DNA of 22,402 nucleotides from a virus: the IMG/VR virus record IMGVR_UViG_3300017971_000796, positions 1 through 22,402 of that record. One strand, given 5' to 3'. The notes beneath the pieces are model-generated. The model searched no databases and was not told where the DNA came from. It was given only the letters and a program-made list of their open reading frames with translations. Both the position numbers and the translations under genes were made by a program. Below, piece by piece: positions 12,424 through 20,290 of this stretch. The first letter of the stretch is position 1. Each line of letters opens with the position of its first letter.

Positions 12424-13976
12424 TGACAATTTCATTTCCTGGAATTACAGCCAATATTGTTGGATCGAACACAATCCAGAACAACCAGCCTCAGCGAGTG
12501 TTATTGGTTGGTCAAAAATCCGGTGCTGGAACCGCCCCAGCAGGTGAGCTTGTTGAAAATATTGGCAACAACGGCGAGCATAACGCCTTATTCGGTGAAA
12601 ATTCAATGCTTGCCAATATGGTTAATGCATTTAAGGTTGATGGCTCAAATACTGTAACTCGCTTAGATGCTATCCCTCTTGATGATGACGGTGGCGCGAC
12701 ACAGGCAACTTCAACACTAACATTTGCTGGCACGCCAACTGCAACTGGCACATTTACATTGTATGTTGGATCTAAAAAATTCGCATATACTGTCAATGTG
12801 ACGACTTCAGATACTCCAACATCTGTCGCTACATCAATGGCCGCATTGATTAACGCGGATTCTAAAGTGCAGGTTACCGCCGGTAGTGCCGCAGGTGTTG
12901 TTACTTTAACTGCTGTTAATGGTGGGCTTGAGGGAAACTTTATTGGTGTTAGAGCCGATGGCGAAGTTGCTGGTATGACTCAGACATTAACCGCGATGGC
13001 TGGTGGCGCAACTAACCCAACTTTAACCGGTGTTTTTGATCCTATTGATGGCATTAGGTACCAAACAATTGTTTGGCCTTCATCATATGATAGAGATGTA
13101 GTTAATACTTTATTAGAAAGCAGGTTCAATGTAATAAATAACATCCTTGATGGCATTGCAGTGCAAATTGTGCCAGAAACATTCGCTACATTTAAAGCTA
13201 CTGTTACAGCGCTTAACTCAAAAAGCTTAGTTTTAGGCATTAACCCGCCTGTAGTTTCTGCGCCTGATAATAGATTTGATCATATGGTTTTTGAAGTACC
13301 AAATATGATTGCTTCACAAGTCGCAGCAAAACGATCGATTCGCTTAACTGATGGCGCAAATATTGCGGATGTGGTAGTTAGTGGCGCATCTGCTGATACT
13401 ATCGGCGGGATTGAGCTATCAAGCTTACCATATGCTAACACTCCATTTCCCGCGTTGCCTATAATTGAGGCTGCTGACTTGCTGTCAAGGGCTGAAATTA
13501 AAGAACTTAATGATGCTGGTGGGTTTGTGTTGTCAAACAACATTGCTGGAAACACCTTGGTTTTAGGTCAGCTTGTCACAACTTACAAAACCAATGCCGC
13601 TGGCAATGCAGATATTACATTCAAATTTGCCAACTACGTTGATACTGCTGTCGCTGCGCGTGAATTTATCTTCAACAACAGTCAAGCTCGGTTTAGGCAA
13701 TCTCGCTTAACTAATGGAGAGCTTACCGAGTTCAGAAGTATTGCTAACGAAGCAAGTATTGCTGCATTCTTAGATGCGCAATATCAGCTTCTTGAAGACA
13801 GAATGCTTGTGGTTAAAGGAGACCAAGCGTTAAGATTTTTCAAGGCGAATAGAAATGTTACTATTGACTTGGGTCTTGGTAAGGCGTCTATCAATGCAAA
13901 GCTTAGGATTCTAACGCAATTGAGAGAGCTGACATTTAACTTCGAAATCGTCTTCGACGAAGACAACACATTATAA
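12423..13976 (+). CDS. Contractile tail sheath protein, Mu gpL-like
   Basis: This 517-residue protein polymerises around the tail tube and contracts on infection. The N-terminus (SFPGITANIVGSNTIQNNQPQ, then RVLLVGQK) and the C-terminus (RILTQLRELTFNFEIVFDE) form the interlocking arms typical of sheaths. A beta insertion domain covers about residues 90-200 (TFAGTPTATGTFTLYVG..., NGGLEGNFIGVRADGE). The conserved core includes GIRYQTIVWPSSYD, GGIELSSLPYANTPFPALP and FIFNNSQARFRQSRL. It is slightly longer than Mu gpL. A good ribosome site (AAAGGTG) sits in the preceding gene. Identification is firm from these motifs and the tube gene that follows. Confidence 0.92.
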   Translation: MTISFPGITANIVGSNTIQNNQPQRVLLVGQKSGAGTAPAGELVENIGNNGEHNALFGENSMLANMVNAFKVDGSNTVTRLDAIPLDDDGGATQATSTLTFAGTPTATGTFTLYVGSKKFAYTVNVTTSDTPTSVATSMAALINADSKVQVTAGSAAGVVTLTAVNGGLEGNFIGVRADGEVAGMTQTLTAMAGGATNPTLTGVFDPIDGIRYQTIVWPSSYDRDVVNTLLESRFNVINNILDGIAVQIVPETFATFKATVTALNSKSLVLGINPPVVSAPDNRFDHMVFEVPNMIASQVAAKRSIRLTDGANIADVVVSGASADTIGGIELSSLPYANTPFPALPIIEAADLLSRAEIKELNDAGGFVLSNNIAGNTLVLGQLVTTYKTNAAGNADITFKFANYVDTAVAAREFIFNNSQARFRQSRLTNGELTEFRSIANEASIAAFLDAQYQLLEDRMLVVKGDQALRFFKANRNVTIDLGLGKASINAKLRILTQLRELTFNFEIVFDEDNTL

Positions 13977-13991
13977 ACATAGGGGCTTAAT

Positions 13992-14387
13992 ATGAGTCAA
14001 GCAATTGTTGAAGCAGAATTAAATGCAGCTGGGCTAGTTATTCCAGTTGTTCCTAATTCTATTGAATATCAAGATGGCAGCGGAGAACAAAATATTCGCG
14101 TAGCATCTACAGGGAATGGCAGCACAACTACAATTTTTTCTAACAATGTAGAGATGAACAAAGGCATGGTTCGATGTAGTGTTTATAGTGATGCTGATAC
14201 CATTAATAGCATCGAGATATTGAAATCTCTAAATAGCGGCATTCTTTTAACTTTAAGTCAAAAGCTTGATAACGGTTCGTTATTTACAAAATCATTTAAT
14301 AGCATGGCATTAGTTAACCACCCAACGATTCAGCTGCAAGCTGATGGAACGATTGATTTAGAGTTTGAAGGCGGGAAAGCGGTATAA
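13992..14387 (+). CDS. Tail tube protein
   Basis: This 131-residue protein has an AGGGG ribosome site and follows the sheath by 15 bases. It is beta-rich, with the tube-family pattern IRVASTGNGSTTTIFSNNVEMNKGMVRCSV, then ILLTLSQKLDNGSLFTKSF and ALVNHPTIQLQADGTIDLEFEGGKAV at the end. The protein forms the hexameric rings through which DNA passes. Its stop overlaps the chaperone ATG (TAATG). Order and length match the Mu-like sheath-tube pair. Confidence 0.9.
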   Translation: MSQAIVEAELNAAGLVIPVVPNSIEYQDGSGEQNIRVASTGNGSTTTIFSNNVEMNKGMVRCSVYSDADTINSIEILKSLNSGILLTLSQKLDNGSLFTKSFNSMALVNHPTIQLQADGTIDLEFEGGKAV

Positions 14388-14890
14388 TGCTAAAAATTAA
14401 AACAGAAATAACCTATGATTTATTGGCGCCAATTGTCATGCAAGATGGTAGTCAAATTTCATGCCTCACGATGAAAGCACCAAAAAATACGAGTAGGCAG
14501 TATTCTGCTCGGCTGGGCAAGATGATAATTTCTGCGATGAAAGAGGCCATGAATTCCAGCGCTGGAGATAAAGAAGGTTCTAATGATTTAGGCTCTGCAA
14601 GGAAGCATAAATCTGATGGGTTAGAGCTATCTGACGAAGAAAGTGCCGAGCAGTTTGAGCAGGGAATAATAACCGCCCTATATTCATCTGCAAGCACTGA
14701 TATTATCGAGTGTCATGAGGTTTTTCAAAAGCTAATGACTTCAAACAATATGTGCACAATGGATAATGGCGCTCCAATTACACCTATTATATACAAAGAA
14801 CTTTATTGTGATGATACTGATGCAATGCTAGCGAAATATTTGGCAAATTTTTGCATGCCCTCCCTGATGAGGCCAACTTTAAAGAAATAG
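14387..14890 (+). CDS. Tail assembly chaperone, zero-frame product
   Basis: This 167-residue protein is placed between tube and tape measure, where contractile phages encode a chaperone pair that coats the tape measure during tail assembly. The N-terminus (LKIKTEITYDLLAPIVMQDGSQISCLTMKAPK) matches the gp41/gpE-like family. The middle (about 50-85) is a charged disordered stretch that is longer than usual. Near its end, codons AAT TTT at 14846-14851 lie on a slippery heptamer that lets some ribosomes shift to the -1 frame. Without the shift, the product ends with CMPSLMRPTLKK. It has no separate ribosome site, being coupled to the tube stop. Confidence 0.82.
   Translation: MLKIKTEITYDLLAPIVMQDGSQISCLTMKAPKNTSRQYSARLGKMIISAMKEAMNSSAGDKEGSNDLGSARKHKSDGLELSDEESAEQFEQGIITALYSSASTDIIECHEVFQKLMTSNNMCTMDNGAPITPIIYKELYCDDTDAMLAKYLANFCMPSLMRPTLKK
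14845..14851 (+). other. Programmed -1 frameshift site, A AAT TTT
   Basis: The heptamer AAATTTT fits X XXY YYZ exactly in the chaperone frame (codons GCA AAT TTT TGC). Slippage would join the first 155 codons to the -1 frame at TTG 14851, giving a product with the junction LANFLHALPDEANF. A weak bulged hairpin (GCC-C-TC with GAGGC) follows within a few bases. Frameshifting here is conserved in position in lambda, P2, Mu and relatives. Confidence 0.8.
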
Positions 14891-15048
14891 ATTACGCCAT
14901 TTCTCAGCTAATCTATTATTATAAAGGGGGGGTAACATATTCAGAGGCTCAGGATATGCCTTATTGCAAGGTTCATCAACTTTTAGACCATGTTTTTAAA
15001 ATAAAAACTAAAGAGAAAAAAGCAATAGAGAAACAGGGGGCGCGTTAA
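14851..15048 (+). CDS. Tail assembly chaperone, -1 frame extension (fused to 14387 gene)
   Basis: This 65-residue extension is reached by -1 slippage at 14845-14851; the complete fusion runs 14387-15048 and has about 220 residues. It starts LHALPDEANFKEIDYAISQLIYYYKGGVTYSEAQDMP, where the MP and the following helix resemble the T-like partner that contacts the tape measure. The TTG at 14851 has no ribosome site and should not be read as an independent start. A charged Lys-rich helix ends the protein. Its stop overlaps the tape measure ATG by one base. Confidence 0.78.
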   Translation: MHALPDEANFKEIDYAISQLIYYYKGGVTYSEAQDMPYCKVHQLLDHVFKIKTKEKKAIEKQGAR

Positions 15049-16724
15049 TGACTTTTGCGGTTAAATGGAAAATTCAGGCAATTGACCAGTTTTCTCGTGT
15101 CGCTGAGCAGATGAGATCAGCAAATTCTAGGCTGACGCGATCTTTTGAGAAGCTTTCCAAGAATACAGAAGGATTCAATAAGTCGCTCAGAGAGGTAGGG
15201 AAAAGGGCAACAGACATTGGCAAGACGATGCAAAAGAGGGTTTCGCTTCCAATACTTGCAACAGGCGGCGTAATGCTCAAAACGGCATCAAACTTTGAGT
15301 CTGCCATGAATACAGTTGCCGCCACATCAAATTCCACTGAAGAAATGTTTCAAAGGCAGAGGGATGCCGCAATAAAGGCTGGTAGCGAAACTGTTTTCAG
15401 TCACACACAGGCTGCTGAGGCGATGAATGCTTTGGCAATGGCGGGAAGAAGTGTCTCAGAGCAAGAATCAATGATTGTTGATACTCTCAACCTTGCGTCT
15501 GCTGGCGGTCTTGGCTTGGCTGAATCTGCAACTGTTTTAAATAGCGCTCTTTCTGCTTTTGATCAACAGGCAAGTCAGTCGCAAAGGTTTATCGATGTTT
15601 TTGCAACTGCTGCATCTATTGCTGATACTGATATAAGAATGCTATCAGAAGGTCTAACAAATTCTTCTGTTCAGGCAACTATGGCGGGCCAAGGGTTTGA
15701 AACAACATCTGCTGCGCTTGGCATTTTGGCTAACAATGGCCTCAAGGCGGGAAGGGGTGGCACGGCTCTTGGGCGCATGTTCTCTTCATTAATCAACCCA
15801 AGCAACGAAGCACAAAAGGCGTTTGAGCAGGCGAATATTGCCCTTGTTGACTCAGATACTGGAAAAATGAGGCATGTTGCTGACATTCTTTCTGACCTTA
15901 AGCAGGCAATGGAGTTGAAACCTGGTGAGGATGTTAGTAAAGCATTATTTGCGATATTTGGTGATATTGGTGCAAGATCGGCATCAATATTAATTAGAAA
16001 TTTAGATGCGTTTGTTGATGCTGAGAGGACACTAATATCTGAGTCTAGTGGTGCAGCAGTTAGGATGGCCAAGAGGAGAATCGATGGTGTTACAGGTGCC
16101 GTTCAAATGCTTGGTTCTGCTTTTCAGGATGTTTCTGTGTCATTCTTTGATGAAGAAACAATGGCATTTATAGAAAGACAAATAATATGGTTTAGGAACA
16201 ATGTTGTCACGCCTTTTGCAAATTTTGTGAAGCAAAACCCATCATTCAAAAGATTTGTTGTGATAATGTCTGGCTTGCTACTTGTTCTTGGTCCATTGGT
16301 ATTTCTTTTTGGGAAGTTAATGGTGATGTTTGCAGCTATGAAATTTATTGGTATTGCCGCGGGAGGATTTGCATTGTTAGCGTCTAAAATTTTACTTGTT
16401 GCTTCAGCATTAGCGTTGGTTGCTGCCAACTGGGATAAGATTGAGGAAAAATTTTCACAGGGTTCATTTAATCAGCTTGTAGCAAAGATTACGGGGTTTT
16501 CTCCTGAAATGTCTGCATTTCTTGGCGGAAAATCAGTAGACAATATGGCGTCTACAGGTGTTTTTAATGCTGACAATATGGCTGCGCTAGAAGCTTCAGT
16601 AAAAAATAACACCTCGATTGATGTAAATATTAATGACAAGAATAACAATGTTTCAAGCGTAAACAGCAGATCAAATGGGCCGGTTTCAGTTAACCTTGGT
16701 TCTAATCTTAATGCGCTGGGATAA
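15048..16724 (+). CDS. Tail tape measure protein (TP901 family)
   Basis: This 558-residue protein sets tail length and is ejected ahead of the DNA. Residues about 10-65 are a coiled coil. The TP901 core occupies about 65-360, with SNFESAMNTVAA, ETVFSHTQAAEAMNALAMAG, LNLASAGGLGLAES, DIRMLSEGLT, LGILANNGLKAGRGGTALGRMF and GDIGARSASIL. Hydrophobic, membrane-like segments lie at about 403-421 and 424-460. The C-terminus is Asn/Ser-rich and lacks recognisable lysozyme or peptidase motifs. It is short for a tape measure, which predicts a fairly short tail. It begins in a TAATG overlap with the chaperone extension. Confidence 0.93.
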   Translation: MTFAVKWKIQAIDQFSRVAEQMRSANSRLTRSFEKLSKNTEGFNKSLREVGKRATDIGKTMQKRVSLPILATGGVMLKTASNFESAMNTVAATSNSTEEMFQRQRDAAIKAGSETVFSHTQAAEAMNALAMAGRSVSEQESMIVDTLNLASAGGLGLAESATVLNSALSAFDQQASQSQRFIDVFATAASIADTDIRMLSEGLTNSSVQATMAGQGFETTSAALGILANNGLKAGRGGTALGRMFSSLINPSNEAQKAFEQANIALVDSDTGKMRHVADILSDLKQAMELKPGEDVSKALFAIFGDIGARSASILIRNLDAFVDAERTLISESSGAAVRMAKRRIDGVTGAVQMLGSAFQDVSVSFFDEETMAFIERQIIWFRNNVVTPFANFVKQNPSFKRFVVIMSGLLLVLGPLVFLFGKLMVMFAAMKFIGIAAGGFALLASKILLVASALALVAANWDKIEEKFSQGSFNQLVAKITGFSPEMSAFLGGKSVDNMASTGVFNADNMAALEASVKNNTSIDVNINDKNNNVSSVNSRSNGPVSVNLGSNLNALG

Positions 16725-16727
16725 AAA

Positions 16728-17945
16728 ATGGCAGATTTAGATTTTTTAAAGACATTTCCCGGGCAGTTTAGATGGGCGACGTTTCTTATACGCAGTGCAT
16801 CAACGACAAATGGGCGAAAATCTGTTGTTCATGAGTTTTTAAACACAGATAGACGTGTTGTTGAGGACCTTGGTGGTCGACTGGATTCATTTAGTATCGA
16901 GTGCATAACAACAAGAGGTCGCACAGGTTTTAATGGTGACTATGAGAGAAACAAGCTTGCGCTTAAGCGGGCATTAGAGGCGGAAGGTCCTGGACTGCTA
17001 ATCCACCCATTTTTTGGAAAAAGGGTTGTTAATGTAATTAATTTTACAATTAATGAATCAATGACAGAATTTGGCACGGCAAACTTCTCAATAACGTTTG
17101 AGCAATCAAAGCCAAATATATTTCCTTCTAGCTCTAACAGTGCCAATAACGTCTCTGGGATTAATAGTAGCGCGAATAGCGCATTTAATTTTGTATCATC
17201 AAATATTGGCGATAGATATAAAGACTCCAACATATCATCAAGAACATTGCTTGATAGTGCAAACAAAATTAGATCTGTTGGCGATCTTTTTGAAAACATT
17301 TTCAATAGGTTTAGGGCTGGATCTGCACTTCCAAACGAGTTTTTTAGAGATATCAATAATTTCAAGAATGACTCGCTATCCCTCGCGAAAGACTCTGTCA
17401 CATTGGGTAAAAGAATAATAGGCTTGTTTAATAGCGCCAATAATTATGCTATTGACAGCCAAGAAGCTTATGACATCGGAGTTTCAACTTTTTCTTTTGG
17501 TGATGACGACATACCAATCATAGGAACAACGGTTGACTTGCTGGACAGAAGAAATAATCTAACAATTATAAATGAAACAGTACAAAGTGCTGGGCTTGTT
17601 CAGGCGTACAGGAGCGCAGCGCTAATTGATTTCGACACGCAATCGCAGGTTAATTTTGCAATAAACACACTAGCTTTGCAATTTGAAAAGTTTGAATCAT
17701 TCACACTGTCAAACCAAAACATACTACAACAAGTTAACAATCTGAGAAATCAATTAAGAATATTGCTTGACTCTGTAGGTCTTAGTTTGTCAGAAGTGGT
17801 TACAGTTAAGACTAATCAAATCCCAATGACAGTTTTGGCCTACAATTATTATGGCTCTACTGATAATGTTGATGCATTGCTTGGTTTAAACCCAAATCAA
17901 GAACCTTCTTTCGTTGAAGGTGATGTGGAGATTTTCTCACAATGA
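16728..17945 (+). CDS. DNA circularisation-like baseplate protein, Mu gp43-like
   Basis: This 405-residue protein has an N-terminal DNA_circ_N-type domain (about 10-130) with the signature GRKSVVHEFLNTDRRVVEDLGGRLDSF..., FNGDYERNKLALKRALEAEGPGLLIHPFFG and a TEFGTANFSITFEQ strand. Despite the family name, in Mu-like tails this protein is thought to link tube end, hub and wedge in the baseplate. The rest is Asn/Ser-rich and helical. It follows the tape measure after three bases and overlaps the hub gene by ATGA. Identification is firm, the structural role inferred. Confidence 0.85.
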   Translation: MADLDFLKTFPGQFRWATFLIRSASTTNGRKSVVHEFLNTDRRVVEDLGGRLDSFSIECITTRGRTGFNGDYERNKLALKRALEAEGPGLLIHPFFGKRVVNVINFTINESMTEFGTANFSITFEQSKPNIFPSSSNSANNVSGINSSANSAFNFVSSNIGDRYKDSNISSRTLLDSANKIRSVGDLFENIFNRFRAGSALPNEFFRDINNFKNDSLSLAKDSVTLGKRIIGLFNSANNYAIDSQEAYDIGVSTFSFGDDDIPIIGTTVDLLDRRNNLTIINETVQSAGLVQAYRSAALIDFDTQSQVNFAINTLALQFEKFESFTLSNQNILQQVNNLRNQLRILLDSVGLSLSEVVTVKTNQIPMTVLAYNYYGSTDNVDALLGLNPNQEPSFVEGDVEIFSQ

Positions 17946-19090
17946 CAAATAACATTATAGTCTCTGTTGATGGCATTTCATATGATGGGTTTAAAGAAGT
18001 ATATATTCGTCGATCTCTTGATACTGTCTCAGGGTTTTTTCGCCTAATTGTAAACTCTCATGATGTTAGTAAGTTTCCACTTAAAATGGGGCAGACGTGT
18101 GAAATATTTATAGACAACAATCAGGTTATCAATGGATTTATTGAAAAAATTGATGTGATTTATGGTGCATATCAGGGCTCTCAGGACCACAATCTGATCA
18201 TTGAGGGAAGGGACAAAACCTCTGACCTTGTTGATTCAACGCTAGACGGGGAGTTTACTTATAATGGTAGTACTTCATTAGTAACTATAATTTCTGATGT
18301 TATATCAAAAATAGGCATTTCTGGCGTTAATGTCATAAATAATGTGCCAGATTTAGAGTCATATAATGATGATTATATTGTAAGCTCTAGTGTTGGAGAC
18401 AATGCATTTGAGTTTCTTGAGCGATATGCAAGATTGCGCGAGGTTTTGCTGACAAGCGATGGTCAAGGAAACATATTGATCACAAGGGCGGCTGATGGAA
18501 ACCCTACATCATCACTAATTAACACAAAAGAGTTAGGAAATGTAGGAAATATAATTTCTGCTAGGATGGTGTATGACAACACAAAACGTTACTCAAAATA
18601 CACTGCTTTTTCGCAGGCTCAAATATCTTCCCTAAACTATTTTGCTAGCAACACTAATGATTTAACAGATATATCAGGCCAGTCAATTGATGAGGGAATT
18701 AGGGGTAGCAGGCTTTATAACTTCATTAATGAGAATAATGCAACAAGAGAAGAATGTGAAAAAAGGGCGAAATGGGAAAGAAACTCAAGAATATCACCAT
18801 CTAAGGTTTATGTGCCGACAGTTTTCGGCTTTCGTGATGGTGATTCTAATACACTTTGGAGCCCAAACAAAATAGTAAGGGTTCAGGATGAGTTCGCAAA
18901 CATGTCAAGCGATCTTCTTTTGAATGTTGTTGAATTTAGCCAAGGGCTTACTGCCGGATCAAAAACAACACTAACCTTAATTGACAAGGACTCATACTCA
19001 ACTAAAATTGCAATTAGCAGGAGTGAGGAGCAGTCACGGCTCGAGGGGCGTGATTTTGGTGTCGAGTATTTTACGCAAACAGGTGGCTAG
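17942..19090 (+). CDS. Baseplate hub protein, Mu gp44 (gpP)-like
   Basis: This 382-residue protein matches the gp27-like/Mu gpP hub family. It has an N-terminal strand-rich part (RRSLDTVSGFFRLIVN, GQTCEIFIDNNQVINGFIEKI), the GRDKTSDLVDST motif at about 90-101, FEFLERYARLREVLLTSDGQGNILITRA at about 155-182, and a late ATREECEKRAKWERNSR helix with WSPNKIVRVQDE downstream. The hub trimer joins the tube to the spike. It overlaps both neighbours (ATGA at the start, TAGTG at the end). Confidence 0.88.
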   Translation: MTNNIIVSVDGISYDGFKEVYIRRSLDTVSGFFRLIVNSHDVSKFPLKMGQTCEIFIDNNQVINGFIEKIDVIYGAYQGSQDHNLIIEGRDKTSDLVDSTLDGEFTYNGSTSLVTIISDVISKIGISGVNVINNVPDLESYNDDYIVSSSVGDNAFEFLERYARLREVLLTSDGQGNILITRAADGNPTSSLINTKELGNVGNIISARMVYDNTKRYSKYTAFSQAQISSLNYFASNTNDLTDISGQSIDEGIRGSRLYNFINENNATREECEKRAKWERNSRISPSKVYVPTVFGFRDGDSNTLWSPNKIVRVQDEFANMSSDLLLNVVEFSQGLTAGSKTTLTLIDKDSYSTKIAISRSEEQSRLEGRDFGVEYFTQTGG

Positions 19091-19818
19091 TGAGTATAAA
19101 AAGCATTATTTGCAATTTAATTAAAAGAGCGACACATAGCGCAAACCTTTCTGATGGTGGCAATTATGCTGTTCAGCAGTCAACATACATGGGAAAAAAA
19201 ACAGAAAATTACGAGATGATTTTCCCTTATGGATTTAGCGCCAATCCTACATTAAACTCTCTTGTATTGTTATTTAATGTTAATGGTCAAGAGCAAAATC
19301 TTGCTGGTATTGTTAATGACCCACCAAACAGATTTAAGGATTTAAAGCCTGGGGAAGTTCAGGTGGGTAGCTTTGACAAGAAGACAAGCATTAAGTTTAA
19401 CTCTGATGGGGATGTTATAATTAACTCGCCGTCGAATGACGTTATTATTGAGGCCGCAAAAAATGTAACTGTTAGCGCACAAAGCGATGTAACAATAAAT
19501 GCAGCAAATGACATTAACATTAATTCTGGGGCTGATATAACTGTAAACTCAGGTAATGAGGTTACCATTAATGCAGATTCAAGCGTAAATATTGATTCGC
19601 AAGGTGATGTTTCGATAGATGCATCTGGAACTGCTACAATAGACGCAACATTGTTTACCATAAACTCAGATGCCGTAATCAATGGCAGCCTAACAGTTAA
19701 TGGTGAGATTATTGATATAACAGGTAAGAAGGTAAGCGACATTATTACAAATTATAATGCCCACTTCCATACTGATATTGGTGGTGACCCAACATCAGGA
19801 CCAAGCAACCCGGTATAA
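19090..19818 (+). CDS. Baseplate spike, Mu gp45 / P2 gpV-like
   Basis: This 242-residue protein starts at a GTG overlapping the hub stop by one base. The N-terminal OB-like domain (about 1-90; YMGKKTENYEMIFPYGFSAN, LAGIVNDPP) is gp45-like. Residues about 108-205 are roughly a dozen 8-residue units of the form DVTINA-x-x, building a triple-stranded beta-helix needle. At the C-terminus, AHFHTDIGGDPTSGP contains an HxH motif (H225 and H227). In P2 gpV and phi92 gp138, HxH from three chains binds an iron ion at the membrane-piercing tip. The spike punctures the outer membrane, so a Gram-negative host is likely. Confidence 0.9.
   Translation: MSIKSIICNLIKRATHSANLSDGGNYAVQQSTYMGKKTENYEMIFPYGFSANPTLNSLVLLFNVNGQEQNLAGIVNDPPNRFKDLKPGEVQVGSFDKKTSIKFNSDGDVIINSPSNDVIIEAAKNVTVSAQSDVTINAANDININSGADITVNSGNEVTINADSSVNIDSQGDVSIDASGTATIDATLFTINSDAVINGSLTVNGEIIDITGKKVSDIITNYNAHFHTDIGGDPTSGPSNPV
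19432..19701 (+). repeat. Octapeptide repeats of the spike beta-helix
   Basis: About eleven consecutive 24-base units encode octapeptides with alternating hydrophobic and polar residues (DVTINAAN, DININSGA, DITVNSGN, EVTINADS, SVNIDSQG, DVSIDASG). They are diverged at DNA level, so they reflect protein architecture rather than recent tandem duplication. Confidence 0.75.
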
Positions 19819-19820
19819 AA

Positions 19821-20288
19821 ATGGCTAGTGAAAGTAATATTGTAGATTTTGATTTAACGGCAAATGAATTTGGCCTGTATGATATTGCGTTGGACTCAGA
19901 CGGCGACATATCAAGCGTTCAATCATTTGACACAGCAATATTGATGTCATTATTTGAGGAAAAGCGTGCTGACTCTAGCGAGGTTGCCATAACCCAAAAC
20001 AGACGTGGGTACTGGGGAAATGAATTTTATCAAGATGTTGCCGATCGAGAGCAGGGATCAAAGATATGGCTTTATGAGCAAGCAAGACTAAATCAAGACA
20101 CAATTAATGGCATTGACGATGCTACTAACGATTGTCTGTTATGGCTTGTTGAGCAACAATTTATAAAGTCGATCGACATTAATGTTAATAGTCAGCGTGG
20201 GGTTGTTGTTGGAAATGTATCACTCGTAAGATTTAACTCTCAAACAGAATCAAAATCGTTTATTCTTTGGGAAAACACAGGGAAATAA
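19821..20288 (+). CDS. Baseplate wedge protein, Mu gp46 / gp25-like
   Basis: This 155-residue protein follows the spike after two bases. The family signature is DIALDSDGDISSVQSFDTAILMSLFEEKRAD near the N-terminus, then NRRGYWGNEF, GSKIWLYEQARLNQDT and CLLWLVEQ. In Mu-like phages gp46 belongs to the gp25-like wedge or sheath-initiator group. Its end overlaps the possible early start of the J gene, but the stop lies just before the preferred ATG of the J gene at 20291. Confidence 0.88.
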   Translation: MASESNIVDFDLTANEFGLYDIALDSDGDISSVQSFDTAILMSLFEEKRADSSEVAITQNRRGYWGNEFYQDVADREQGSKIWLYEQARLNQDTINGIDDATNDCLLWLVEQQFIKSIDINVNSQRGVVVGNVSLVRFNSQTESKSFILWENTGK

Positions 20289-20290
20289 TT

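Noticed and set aside
14851-15048. Independent small gene starting at TTG 14851
   Set aside because: No ribosome site; the in-phase slippery heptamer and conserved chaperone pattern show it is a frameshift extension.
16940-17440. Long minus-strand reading frame (166 codons) opposite the DNA circularisation-like gene
   Set aside because: It is antisense to a clearly identified gene, has no ribosome site and looks like a codon-bias shadow. The same applies to minus-strand frames at 5529-5930, 8619-9041, 15671-16072 and 19359-19742.
20267-20290. Earlier ATG for baseplate J
   Set aside because: It lies inside the gp46-like gene, adds residues not expected in the family, and the ATG at 20291 gives the usual MPL start.
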